In this document: positions 16,372 to 25,319 of the stretch, in pieces
How the letters are laid out: the number at the start of each line of letters is the position of its first letter
Position numbering within the stretch: position 1 is the stretch's first letter
Assembly: GCF_946479755.1 (NCBI RefSeq)
Contig: NZ_CAMLHC010000027.1
Span: 1-64,000 of the forward strand
Reading direction: 5' to 3'
DNA length: 64,000 bases
Source: an uncultured Chitinophaga sp.
Lineage (GTDB): Bacteria; Bacteroidota; Bacteroidia; Chitinophagales; Chitinophagaceae
Made by a program: the position numbers and the translations under genes
Notes under the pieces: generated by a model
What the model saw: the letters and a program-made list of their open reading frames with translations, nothing else
The model's database searches: none
What the model was told of the DNA's origin: nothing

Positions 16372-19300
16372 AGAATTTAAAGCCTAATGTTACATAGGGA
16401 ATCGTTTCTTCACTCGAATGCCCTACCACTGCCGTAATAATCAACGCATTCACCGGCGCGAGATACAGGCCTCCGCCGTACCCGTCGTGCCATACATGTG
16501 AATGCTCGTTATCTTTCCACACGCGGCCTACATCGTTAAACGCCAGCAGGCCAACGGTTGCCGGCAATACATACGTCTTCAGGTCAAACAGCTTCACGCG
16601 TATCTCTGTATTGTTATACGCGGAAGCACCGCCGGCAAAACGGTAGTTGCGGAAACCGCGCAGGTTTTGTGTGCCACCGATGGTAGCTGCCTGGAAAAAC
16701 TCATAGTCGCCCCAGATCTTGCTGCCGCCGAAACGGCTGACGATCACAAAATTGGCCGGTATGCGGAAACTCATATACAGGCTCAGGTCGGACTGCAGCT
16801 GCATATAGTTTTTGCTGTCGCCGCTGAGTCCTTTGTTGCCCGTCCAGGAGGTAGTCCATAAGATGCCTCTTGTGGGCGCCAGCGTATTGTTACGGGTATC
16901 TACCTGGGCCATCAGCCTGAGCCCTGCATAGTATTTATTGGTGAATACACTGGCGGAGTCCAGCCCGTTCTTCGCGAAGTTGGTAATAAACCGGTTGTTG
17001 TTTTCGTCTTTATCGAAAGCATAGTGGTTCAGCGAAGGGCCATAGGACACACTGAAATGATTGCTTAATTTGGTGCGCAGCAACGCTTCCAGCGTGTACA
17101 GGTTAAACCGCGCGCGGTAATAGGTGATCTTTTTCCCACCGCTTTTATCAAAAACAGTTTCATTGCCCAGCCCAAAGAAGTTGATGGTATTATTCGGCGC
17201 TTTGGCTCTTGCCATCAGCAACAGGTCCGACTTACCGATAACATCGGTGAACTCGCCTTCGTAGCGGAAGTTCCAGGCTCTTGTGGCAAGTGCATGGGTA
17301 GCCGTAAAGATATGCTTGGCCGCATAAGGTTCTTTACGGAACGAATGCCGGATCATTTGCAGCGCTACCCCCAGTTGTATACCATCGTCCCGGTTATAGC
17401 CGGCTGCTAGCATAGGGAACGTTTTGTTGTACTGGAAAGCGTTACGGTTATAGCGGATATTCTCCGGATCGTCTGACAGGCGGCGCTGGGTATGGCCATC
17501 CAGCAGGAAGGTATCTTTGCCGGTGCGCTGGTCGTATATACGTATCCGTTTGCCCGCACCGGAAGTGGAGCTGTCAATATAAGTGTCTGCCTCTTTACCT
17601 CCTATCAGCCGTATCCGGATAGGGGTGCCGTGGTTACCTTTGATCTCAAAACGGTCGTTGCCGCCCAGGCCATATACGTTCACCTCTTTGGTCTCTTTAG
17701 GATCGAAGGTGCGGGAATAGATGTTTTGCTCCACCTCGCCCTTTTTGCTGATTTTGAACATATTCAGGGCAACAGCGCCTCCTTCCTTCTTCTCCACCTG
17801 TATCAGCTCTTTTTTCTGTGTGGCAGGCACGTCTACCCCTTTTGCGAGGAAACGGTAGTATTTGAGCATGTTGTCTTTGAGGATATTCCGGCGGACAGAG
17901 AGCCGGTGCAGCATCATTGGTCCGACCTGGGACCGGATAGTGTCCGGGAAAGCATTGACAGCAGCCTGTATGACGCTGTCCGTCATTTTACCGAGGAACT
18001 TATCGGTTTGTTTTTCCCAGTCTTTTTTCTCCAGCTCATTCATGAAAGAGCGGTCAAAATAGCGGGCGCTGAACTGGAACCCGTTCACATCCGGGATACG
18101 GTCGCGGAAGCCCTGGATACCTGGCAGCAGCCATGGTTTGGCTATCAACCGGGGCAGCAGTCCTTCGTTGACAAAGAAAGCCTGGTCACGGTCACGGGGC
18201 ACCGGATAGTAGTATTCCTGGCCTTTGTGTTTTTCCCGGTACCAGCGCCACTGGTCGTCATGACGGTCGAAGTCCATAATGTAGGTATCGAAGATACGGG
18301 CGCGCAGCACCGCTTTCTGGTCTACATGAATATCATTATCGCCCTGTATCTTGGCCAGTACTTTGGGCGTATTATAGGTTTTATCCTTATCGCCGGTAAC
18401 GGGTTCTCTCTCTTCCAGCAGGAACACTTCGTTGCCGAAGACATGAGCATAGGTACCGAGCGATGTATCAAGGGGCAGGTACACAAAAGAAGGATGGGTA
18501 TGAGGTATGCCTTCCGCTTCTGCCAGCACGCTGACGGCCAGCGGTGCATAGGGGTTGGCAGCAGAGATCTGGTCCTGTACCACTTCACGGGCGATGGTTT
18601 CGCGCAGCATCTCGGGGATGGCCGCCAGCGGGAACTTCTTCAGGGAGCGCATAGCGTACTCTTTGCCGGTGCTGTCTGCCAGCCGTAACGAGTGGGTTTG
18701 TTTACCGCCGCCCCGCTGTAAGATGGTCAGCCCTTCTTTTTGCAGGTCTATCACCGGGAAATGCATGGGCGTGTTCCATACGCTGCGGTAGTTATCGCCC
18801 AGCAGGAAACGGTGAAACTTATTCACACGGGCGTATTGGGTATCTGCGGCGACTTTCACGAATTCAGGCAGGTTGGCCGGCTCGCGGAACGCCAGCCCCT
18901 GGCTGCGGATATCCTGGATCTTTAACACGGTATCACTATAAGCCGGTGTTGACAGGTCTTTAGCCAGGAAGTACTGTGCCCGCACGGTACCGTCGGACAT
19001 TACTTCGAGTGCGCTGAAACCGTTTTCCGATGTGGCGTACAACGATTTGCTACCTTTTTTAACTCGGTTGTTTTTAGCGCCGCTGCCGCTCACGATGTAC
19101 GTGTTGGGCTTGTCTTTGATGAGCTGCAGGGTATGATCGTGACCAGAGACAAACACTACCGGGCCATGGGGCTTAAAGGCTTCTTCCACCCCTTTGATCA
19201 TGTGCTGGTACTTTGGGTTGGGGATATCTTCCGGTGTACCGAATACGCCGCGTGCCAGCGGATAGATAGATCCGATCACCGGCAAAGGCACATAGAGCCA

Positions 19301-20017
19301 GGGCCGCAGGTCTGTAAGCGGGAAAATATGCTGTTTGATGGTGTAGTAACCCCCATGGGGGCCGTAGCTGCGGAACGGGTGGTGCGTGGCAAAAATGAGC
19401 AGTTTGTTCCGGTTATTGGCCACAATGTCCGCCAGCCTGTCCACCACTTCTTCTTTGTCTTTGCAATCGCAGGACGATTCGGCGCCGGGCTTTTCATAGG
19501 GGAACACCCACCATTCACTGTCCATAATGATGAGCGTGATATTATCTGCCAGCTTTACTTCCACGGGGCCGGGGCAACCGTCTTTCGGCTGGAAGTCTAC
19601 ATTATCGAGGTGCAGCGAGTCGATATATTCCTGTTGATTCCGGACCACCTGCCATCCATCGGGTTTACTTTTGTCCCAGTCATGATTGCCGGGCACGAAG
19701 ATGCCCCTGGCGCGGGTACCTTTTACCAGTCCTACCTGGTAATCGAGTATCTCTTTGGCTATGGGGTAGGATTTCTGTGAAGGGTCGGGTAACCCTCTCG
19801 GGTATACGTTATCACCGAGGAAGAGAACGGTGTTGATATTTTCCTGCAGGTCGTATTTTTGTCTTACCGCATCTACCACAGGATTACGCCCGTTTTCGTG
19901 CAGTTCGCCGGCGTCGCCGATGAGGATGATCCTTTTAACGACGGCGGGGGCTTGCGCAAATATGCGGCCGCAGGTCAGAAAAGCGAGTGTGACAAGGATA
20001 ATGGCTCTGTTGCTCAT
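16370..20017 (-). CDS. metallophosphoesterase / kinase-like / outer-membrane barrel fusion
   Basis: A 1215-aa protein with a signal peptide (about 1-21). A calcineurin-type phosphoesterase domain (about 28-340) carries GDAGE, LGDNVYPRG, GNHDWD, THHP and GHDH. The middle region (about 430-640) has FDTYIMDFDRHDDQW (near 573-587) and PRDRDQAFF (near 606-614). These look like the catalytic and metal-binding Asp loops of HipA/FAM20-type kinases; this part is inference. A short GGNDRFEIKG / RLIGGKEADTYI segment follows. The final third (about 840-1215) has Omp85/BamA-type strands (GGTQNLRGFRNYRF, GGLYLAPVNALI) and ends in Phe, as barrels do. The signal and barrel imply an outer-membrane protein with periplasmic or surface enzymatic domains. 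It overlaps its upstream neighbour by ATGA. Confidence 0.82.
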   Translation of the reverse strand: MSNRAIILVTLAFLTCGRIFAQAPAVVKRIILIGDAGELHENGRNPVVDAVRQKYDLQENINTVLFLGDNVYPRGLPDPSQKSYPIAKEILDYQVGLVKGTRARGIFVPGNHDWDKSKPDGWQVVRNQQEYIDSLHLDNVDFQPKDGCPGPVEVKLADNITLIIMDSEWWVFPYEKPGAESSCDCKDKEEVVDRLADIVANNRNKLLIFATHHPFRSYGPHGGYYTIKQHIFPLTDLRPWLYVPLPVIGSIYPLARGVFGTPEDIPNPKYQHMIKGVEEAFKPHGPVVFVSGHDHTLQLIKDKPNTYIVSGSGAKNNRVKKGSKSLYATSENGFSALEVMSDGTVRAQYFLAKDLSTPAYSDTVLKIQDIRSQGLAFREPANLPEFVKVAADTQYARVNKFHRFLLGDNYRSVWNTPMHFPVIDLQKEGLTILQRGGGKQTHSLRLADSTGKEYAMRSLKKFPLAAIPEMLRETIAREVVQDQISAANPYAPLAVSVLAEAEGIPHTHPSFVYLPLDTSLGTYAHVFGNEVFLLEEREPVTGDKDKTYNTPKVLAKIQGDNDIHVDQKAVLRARIFDTYIMDFDRHDDQWRWYREKHKGQEYYYPVPRDRDQAFFVNEGLLPRLIAKPWLLPGIQGFRDRIPDVNGFQFSARYFDRSFMNELEKKDWEKQTDKFLGKMTDSVIQAAVNAFPDTIRSQVGPMMLHRLSVRRNILKDNMLKYYRFLAKGVDVPATQKKELIQVEKKEGGAVALNMFKISKKGEVEQNIYSRTFDPKETKEVNVYGLGGNDRFEIKGNHGTPIRIRLIGGKEADTYIDSSTSGAGKRIRIYDQRTGKDTFLLDGHTQRRLSDDPENIRYNRNAFQYNKTFPMLAAGYNRDDGIQLGVALQMIRHSFRKEPYAAKHIFTATHALATRAWNFRYEGEFTDVIGKSDLLLMARAKAPNNTINFFGLGNETVFDKSGGKKITYYRARFNLYTLEALLRTKLSNHFSVSYGPSLNHYAFDKDENNNRFITNFAKNGLDSASVFTNKYYAGLRLMAQVDTRNNTLAPTRGILWTTSWTGNKGLSGDSKNYMQLQSDLSLYMSFRIPANFVIVSRFGGSKIWGDYEFFQAATIGGTQNLRGFRNYRFAGGASAYNNTEIRVKLFDLKTYVLPATVGLLAFNDVGRVWKDNEHSHVWHDGYGGGLYLAPVNALIITAVVGHSSEETIPYVTLGFKF

Positions 20018-20865
20018 TTGCGATGGTAAGTGAATTTAAGAATATTGGCGGAGCCGTCGTCACCGCCTTCATTGGAGATATACAGATCGCCGTTGGCCGC
20101 AAAGGTAAGTCCTTCCGGTTGCCGGAAGAGCCGGTGTTTGAGGTTATAGGCTTCCTGTACATGGCCTTGCAGATCGGTGATCACCAGCAGGCCGTTGACC
20201 GACGCTACGATATACAGCCGTTTTTCCACGGGGTGTATCGCCGCTGCGGACGGCTTAAAGAAGCGCATGTCCGTACCAGCCAGTTTGGCGATCTCCTGGT
20301 TGTTCAGCTGGAAGACAGGCACTGTATCGAACGTGCGGGAGGCCAGGTCGAAACGGAAGGCGCTGGTCATCCCTGCCTTTTTATCATCCGCTGCATTTTT
20401 GGAGATCAGTATGATCGCGTTGCGGACACTGTCGAAATAAGTGGTTTCAAATTCGCGCTTGCCTTGTTTGGGAAACTTGTAGTGTGTGCTGGAGGCGCTG
20501 TCGGTGAAGAGGCCATGTACTTCGTATAAGGAGCCGTTGCTTTTGAGCACAAACCAGCCGCTGTCCGTACGGCATATATCTTCGTAGTCTCCGTTTTTGG
20601 CGAATTTCCAGGTAGGATAGGCTTTGGTGGTATGCACGTCGATCTGGTGCACCCTTCCTTCTTCGTCATTGACCGCTATCATATTGGTTTCGTCGGGGAA
20701 AGCTTCTATGCCGGAGATTTCCTGCATCGACTCCCTGACCCTGTAACGTACCGGCACTTTCAGGTCGTAGCCTGCCGGGGATGCAAATACCTTCTGTTCC
20801 TGATCGCTGCTGTTATTACAGGAAAGGAACGCTAACATGATTATCAACAGGGTTGTTCGGTTCAT
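20014..20865 (-). CDS. SdiA-regulated-type beta-propeller lipoprotein
   Basis: The 283-aa protein starts with a lipoprotein signal (LLIIMLAFLSCNN, Cys near residue 16). It continues as a six-bladed-propeller-like sequence typical of the SdiA-regulated (YjiK) family: ISGIEAFPDETNMIAVNDEEGRV near the start and QPEGLTFAANGDLYISNEGG near the end. The latter is the canonical last-blade motif. The family is often found with phosphoesterases or alkaline phosphatase. Here the stop and start codons of this gene and the phosphoesterase fusion overlap as ATGA, so the two are translated together and presumably act at the envelope. Ligand unknown. Confidence 0.85.
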   Translation of the reverse strand: MNRTTLLIIMLAFLSCNNSSDQEQKVFASPAGYDLKVPVRYRVRESMQEISGIEAFPDETNMIAVNDEEGRVHQIDVHTTKAYPTWKFAKNGDYEDICRTDSGWFVLKSNGSLYEVHGLFTDSASSTHYKFPKQGKREFETTYFDSVRNAIILISKNAADDKKAGMTSAFRFDLASRTFDTVPVFQLNNQEIAKLAGTDMRFFKPSAAAIHPVEKRLYIVASVNGLLVITDLQGHVQEAYNLKHRLFRQPEGLTFAANGDLYISNEGGDDGSANILKFTYHRK

Positions 20866-20986
20866 ACGTCAGCTTTGTACCATAAATTTAACTCAAAAAT
20901 GCAGTAACTTCCCTCACGCAAAGGCGCAAATCGGGGAATGCATGCAAAAGTACCGCTTTCTCCCAATGCCTGACAAAACTAAGAAT

Positions 20987-22237
20987 ATGCAGAACAGCTC
21001 ACTCATTGATGCCGCCAGAGACTTTGTAATGGCCCAGTACCAGCAACATCCGCATCCTGACCTGGTATATCACAACCTGGAACATACGCTGCAGGTGGTA
21101 AAAGCGGCCGCACAGATTGCCGCCCACTACCGCCTTCAGGACGAAGAACTGCAGGCCGTTTACGTAGCTGCCTGGTTCCATGATGCAGGCTATCTGCTGG
21201 GAGAAGCCGGCAAACACGAGGAAAACGGCGCCGCAGAAGCAGTTAAATTCCTGCAAAGCCAACAGGCGCCCGAGCATATACAGGCTATGGTCAAAGGCGC
21301 TATCCTCGCCACTAAAATGCCTCAGTCGCCCCACAATCTCGTAGAACAGATCGTGTGCGACGCCGACCTGTTTCACCTGGGATCTAAAGACTATGCCGAC
21401 CGGAACAAGCTGCTGCGCAAAGAAGTGGAGCTGAGAACACAGCAGGAGATCTCCGGCAGCACCTGGCTGGCGAGCAATATCAAATTCCTCACCGCCCACC
21501 ATTACTGGACGGACTACGCACAGACCTATACCAAACAACAAAAAGAAGAAAACCTGCAGAAGCTGTATAAAAAAATGGAGAAGAAAACGGCCGAAGCCGC
21601 AGAAGAAGCAGCTGCCACACCGGTAGCCGCCGTCGCAGACAACGCCACCACCGCCGATGCGAAGCTGCTGGAGAAAAACAAAAAGAAAGACAAGGATAAA
21701 AAGCCCGACCGTGGCGTGGAAACGATGTTCCGCATCACTTCCACCAATCATATCCGTTTGAGTTCCATGGCCGACAGCAAGGCGCACATCATGATATCGG
21801 TCAACTCCATTATCATTTCCTTTATGCTCACCGTACTGGTACGGCGGCTGGAAGACTATCCCAATATGGTGCTCCCGGCGGTCATCTTCCTGGTCACCTC
21901 TGTCACCACCGTTATCTTTGCGGTGCTGGCCACCCGGCCCAACGTCACCAGCGGTACTTTTACCGCCGATGATATCAACAACAAAAACGCCAACCTGCTG
22001 TTCTTTGGTAATTTTTATAAGATGAAACTGGATGAATACGAGTGGGGCATGCGGAAGATGATGGACGACGCCGATTTCCTTTACGGCAGCATGACCAAAG
22101 ACGTATACCACCTGGGCGTGGTACTGGCGCATAAATACAAACTGCTCCGTATATCCTATAACGTTTTTATGTTTGGCCTGATCGCCTCTGTGCTGGCCTT
22201 CATGATCGCCGCCATCTTTTTCCCGGTAAAAGCATAA
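20987..22237 (+). CDS. HD-domain hydrolase fused to a PycTM-like membrane domain
   Basis: The N-terminal half (about 1-200) is an HD phosphohydrolase: YHNLEHTLQVV, AAWFHDAGYL and the last metal Asp in VCDADLFHLG. A charged, Ala/Lys-rich linker (KKNKKKDKDKKPDRG) joins it to a C-terminal domain (about 245-416) with three hydrophobic helices. This starts RLSSMADSKAHIMISVNSII, matching the Pycsar effector PycTM (formerly DUF5706) family. I start at the ATG at 20987 because of its A-rich leader and fit to the domain; ATGs at 20966 and 20942 are alternatives. ppk1 follows after six bases, so they form an operon. Nucleotide or alarmone substrates are inferred. No Pycsar cyclase was seen nearby. Confidence 0.8.
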   Translation: MQNSSLIDAARDFVMAQYQQHPHPDLVYHNLEHTLQVVKAAAQIAAHYRLQDEELQAVYVAAWFHDAGYLLGEAGKHEENGAAEAVKFLQSQQAPEHIQAMVKGAILATKMPQSPHNLVEQIVCDADLFHLGSKDYADRNKLLRKEVELRTQQEISGSTWLASNIKFLTAHHYWTDYAQTYTKQQKEENLQKLYKKMEKKTAEAAEEAAATPVAAVADNATTADAKLLEKNKKKDKDKKPDRGVETMFRITSTNHIRLSSMADSKAHIMISVNSIIISFMLTVLVRRLEDYPNMVLPAVIFLVTSVTTVIFAVLATRPNVTSGTFTADDINNKNANLLFFGNFYKMKLDEYEWGMRKMMDDADFLYGSMTKDVYHLGVVLAHKYKLLRISYNVFMFGLIASVLAFMIAAIFFPVKA

Positions 22238-22243
22238 GTATTC

Positions 22244-24235
22244 ATGGCTATTCCTTTATATAACCGCGACCTCAGCTGGTTGTCCTTCAACCACCGGGTG
22301 TTGCAGATGGCAGCCGATCCACAGGTACCGCTATACGAACGCATTAAATTCCTGTCCATTTTCTCTTCTAACCTCGATGAGTTTTTCCGGGTGCGTATGC
22401 CCGCCATCCTGGCAATCAACAAAGTGCTGGAACGGGACCCCGACGCTGCCGGCGAAGAATCGCCTGCACCGGAGACCTTACAGGAAGTGATGGACACCAT
22501 CAACCGCCACCAGGAAGAATACGGGAAGATATTTGCCGGCATGGTGCTGCCGGCACTGAAGGAAAAAGGCGTCACCCTCTTCTACGGGCCTGACCCCGCA
22601 CCTGAACTGGCCGCCCGCACGAGGTCCTATTTCCAGGCTACCGTACAAGCCTGGCTGCAACCCGTATGGCTCAGCCAACGGCATAAAAAGTTTTTCCCGG
22701 AGAACAACGCCCTGTACCTGGTGGTCACCCTCAGCCCGCAGGCGACGCCCGATAGCCAGGAGATCGTGCTGGTGAACATTCCTTCAGGACTGAAACGTTT
22801 CATGACACTGGACGCTCCCGACGGACAGTTTCACATCGCGCTGCTCGACGATATCATCCGCGCCCACCTGCCTTACCTCTTCCGGGGATATATCATCCAT
22901 CAGAGCTATGGCATCAAACTTACGCGCAACGCCGAAATAGATATGGATGAAATGAAAGGCGACGTGCTGGAAGAAGTAGAAACCATGATCCGTAAGCGTG
23001 AGCTGGGCGTGCCTACCCGCTTCCTGTACGATGCCTCCATGCCGTTGTCGCTCCGTAATTTCCTGGCTGGCCTGTTTGAGGCGGCCGATAATGAAATGGT
23101 GCCCGGGGGCCGTTATCACAACCTGAAAGACCTGGCAGACCTGCCCATGCCGGCAGGCCTGCCAGGCGCCTTATATCCCAAAGCAAAACCGGTAGCGCAG
23201 CCTGAAGCTGCCGCCGCCGACTACCTGCTGGACCTGATACAACGCCGCGACCTGCTGCTGCATCTCCCCTATGCGCAATACGATGCCGTGCTGCGCTTCT
23301 TCAGCGAGGCAGCCGTAGATCCCGACGTGGAAGAGATATACGTAACGCTTTACCGCATCGCTTCCGGCTCACAGATAGCCCAAGCATTGATCAGCGCCGC
23401 ACAAAACGGCAAGGCGGTGACGGTCTTCGTAGAACTCAAAGCACGCTTCGATGAAGCCAATAATATCCGTTGGTCCAAGAAAATGAAAGAAGCCGGCGTA
23501 AAACTGATCTATAGCATCCCCGGCATGAAAGTACATGCCAAAACAGCGCTGGTAAAGCGCCGGCGCGGCTACCGCTGGGATTACTCCGGCCTGATCGCCA
23601 CCGGCAACTTCAATGAAAGCACCGCCCGGTTTTATACAGACCATGTGTTGTTCACTTCCCATGCAGGCATCACCCGGGAAATGGAATTGCTGTTTCTCTA
23701 CCTGCAAAGCAGGGAGCAGCCCATGGCTTATCATTTCCTGCAATTTGAACACCTGCTGGTAGCCCAGTTCAATATGCTCACCCGCTTCACGGAAATGATA
23801 GACCGGGAGATCGCCAACGTACAAAAAGGACTGCCGGCGAAGATCACCGTCAAAATCAATAATCTCCAGGAGAAATCCATGATCGCGAAACTGTATGAAG
23901 CCAGTCAGGCCGGCGTAACGGTGGAACTGGTGGTGCGCAGCATCAACTGCCTGCAGACCGGTATCCCCGAAAGCAATGGTATCCGCGTGGTGCGTATTGT
24001 GGATCGTTACCTCGAACATGCGCGGGTGTTTATTTTCCATAACAACGGGCAGGAAGAAGTATATATGGGCTCTGCCGACTGGATGAACCGGAACCTGCAC
24101 CGCCGCATTGAAGTATGCGTGCCCGTATATGACGCCGCCCTCCGGCAGCAGCTGAAAGACATCGTGGCGCTTCAACTGGCCGACGGTCACCAGGCGCAGC
24201 AAGCCATACAGGCTTATGTGCAAAATATAGTGTAA
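22244..24235 (+). CDS. ppk1: polyphosphate kinase 1
   Basis: Makes inorganic polyphosphate from ATP, reversibly. The 663-aa product has the N-terminal domain (YNRDLSWLSFNHRVLQ, FLSIFSSNLDEFFRVR). The catalytic His is His431 in GMKVHAKTALV, and the second conserved His is His592 in YLEHARVF. The C-terminal motif is YMGSADWMNRNL. The length is slightly below the usual 690-720 aa, with no core motif missing. It lies six bases after the HD-PycTM gene, which suggests coupled control of polyphosphate or nucleotide signals. Confidence 0.96.
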   Translation: MAIPLYNRDLSWLSFNHRVLQMAADPQVPLYERIKFLSIFSSNLDEFFRVRMPAILAINKVLERDPDAAGEESPAPETLQEVMDTINRHQEEYGKIFAGMVLPALKEKGVTLFYGPDPAPELAARTRSYFQATVQAWLQPVWLSQRHKKFFPENNALYLVVTLSPQATPDSQEIVLVNIPSGLKRFMTLDAPDGQFHIALLDDIIRAHLPYLFRGYIIHQSYGIKLTRNAEIDMDEMKGDVLEEVETMIRKRELGVPTRFLYDASMPLSLRNFLAGLFEAADNEMVPGGRYHNLKDLADLPMPAGLPGALYPKAKPVAQPEAAAADYLLDLIQRRDLLLHLPYAQYDAVLRFFSEAAVDPDVEEIYVTLYRIASGSQIAQALISAAQNGKAVTVFVELKARFDEANNIRWSKKMKEAGVKLIYSIPGMKVHAKTALVKRRRGYRWDYSGLIATGNFNESTARFYTDHVLFTSHAGITREMELLFLYLQSREQPMAYHFLQFEHLLVAQFNMLTRFTEMIDREIANVQKGLPAKITVKINNLQEKSMIAKLYEASQAGVTVELVVRSINCLQTGIPESNGIRVVRIVDRYLEHARVFIFHNNGQEEVYMGSADWMNRNLHRRIEVCVPVYDAALRQQLKDIVALQLADGHQAQQAIQAYVQNIV

Positions 24236-24245
24236 ATTAGATACG

Positions 24246-24773
24246 ATGAATAAATTGAGTATTATGAAGAAGATGGTATGGGCGTTACTCCTTGGACTGT
24301 TCTTTGCCTTGCCGGCGATGGACGTACAGGCGCAGACACATGACCTGGAACACATTTACAACCCGGCCGCCGATGCGAAGGCTGATATAGCCGCCGCCGT
24401 TAAAAAGGCTGCCCAGGAGAAAAAACATGTGCTGATACAGATAGGCGGCAACTGGTGCATCTGGTGCAAACGGCTGTATAAATTCGTGGAAGACGACGCT
24501 GAGCTGAAAGCCGCCATGAACAAAGACTATGTGGTATATCACCTCAACTACAGCAAAGAAAACAAAAACCTGCCCATCCTGAAAGAGCTGGGATTTCCGC
24601 AACGCTTCGGCTTCCCGGTACTGGTAGTGCTGGACGGCAAAGGCAACCGGCTGCATACGCAGAACACAGGCCTGCTGGAATCTGCCGACTCCTATGACAA
24701 AAAGAAACTGATGGAGTTTTTCAGACAATGGTCGCCAGCCGCTTTGCTGCCTTCCAATTACGTCAACGAATAA
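24246..24773 (+). CDS. exported thioredoxin-fold protein
   Basis: The 175-aa protein has a signal peptide (about 1-30, cleaved near VQAQ) and a thioredoxin fold with the active site Cys71-Ile-Trp-Cys74 in GGNWCIWCK. The downstream cis-Pro is in GFPVLVVLDGKG. The two Cys and the periplasmic location indicate a disulfide oxidoreductase, probably a reductant or isomerase for envelope proteins. The first ATG (24246) is used; the ATG at 24264 (MKKMVW) would also give a normal signal peptide. It starts 10 bases after ppk1 and may be read from the same transcript. Confidence 0.9.
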   Translation: MNKLSIMKKMVWALLLGLFFALPAMDVQAQTHDLEHIYNPAADAKADIAAAVKKAAQEKKHVLIQIGGNWCIWCKRLYKFVEDDAELKAAMNKDYVVYHLNYSKENKNLPILKELGFPQRFGFPVLVVLDGKGNRLHTQNTGLLESADSYDKKKLMEFFRQWSPAALLPSNYVNE

Positions 24774-24780
24774 TATTGCC

Positions 24781-25290
24781 ATGAACAACGGCATAACTAC
24801 TTTCAATACGGATGCTGTGCATACTTTTATAAAGTTTGCGCAGCATCCGTTTAAATTCAGGGCTTACCTCTTCTGGAAGCTGCCGGCAGCCTGGCTGGCC
24901 GGCGTACGGGTACAGGCTATCGGGGAAGATGCCTGCACCACCGCTGTACCCTACCGGTGGCTGTCGCAGAACCCGTTCCGTTCCACTTACTTCGCCTGCC
25001 TCGCTATGGCCGCAGAGATGAGCACCGGCCTACCCGCCATGATGTATGTTCAGAGTGCACCCAAACGTATATCCATGCTTGTTACCGGGCTGGAATCCAC
25101 CTTCGTCAAAAAAGCCACAGGCATCACGTACTTCACCTGCAACGACCTCCCCGCCATGAAAGCCGCTATGAGCAAAGCCATGAACCAGGAGGAGGCAGTC
25201 ACCGTTACCATGCGCAGCGAAGGCCGGGACAAACAAGGCACGCTAATTGCCTCGTTCGCTGTCACCTGGTCTTTTAAAGGAAAATCATAA
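24781..25290 (+). CDS. DUF4442 hotdog-fold protein
   Basis: The 169-aa protein matches the DUF4442 (PaaI-like hotdog) family: WLAGVRVQAIGEDACTTAVP, then QNPFRSTYFACLAMAAEMSTG, whose central helix is typical of hotdog thioesterases. Ends VTWSFKGK. The family is thought to act on acyl thioesters, but the substrate is unknown and a catalytic residue cannot be fixed from sequence alone. It lies seven bases after the thioredoxin gene and 29 before the beta-CASP gene, all on the plus strand. Confidence 0.8.
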   Translation: MNNGITTFNTDAVHTFIKFAQHPFKFRAYLFWKLPAAWLAGVRVQAIGEDACTTAVPYRWLSQNPFRSTYFACLAMAAEMSTGLPAMMYVQSAPKRISMLVTGLESTFVKKATGITYFTCNDLPAMKAAMSKAMNQEEAVTVTMRSEGRDKQGTLIASFAVTWSFKGKS

Positions 25291-25319
25291 ATGGTGGTCA
25301 TCACCCTAAATCAAGGATA

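Noticed and set aside
17492..18688. 398-residue plus-strand frame opposite the phosphoesterase fusion
   Set aside because: Antisense shadow; the minus-strand motifs are convincing.
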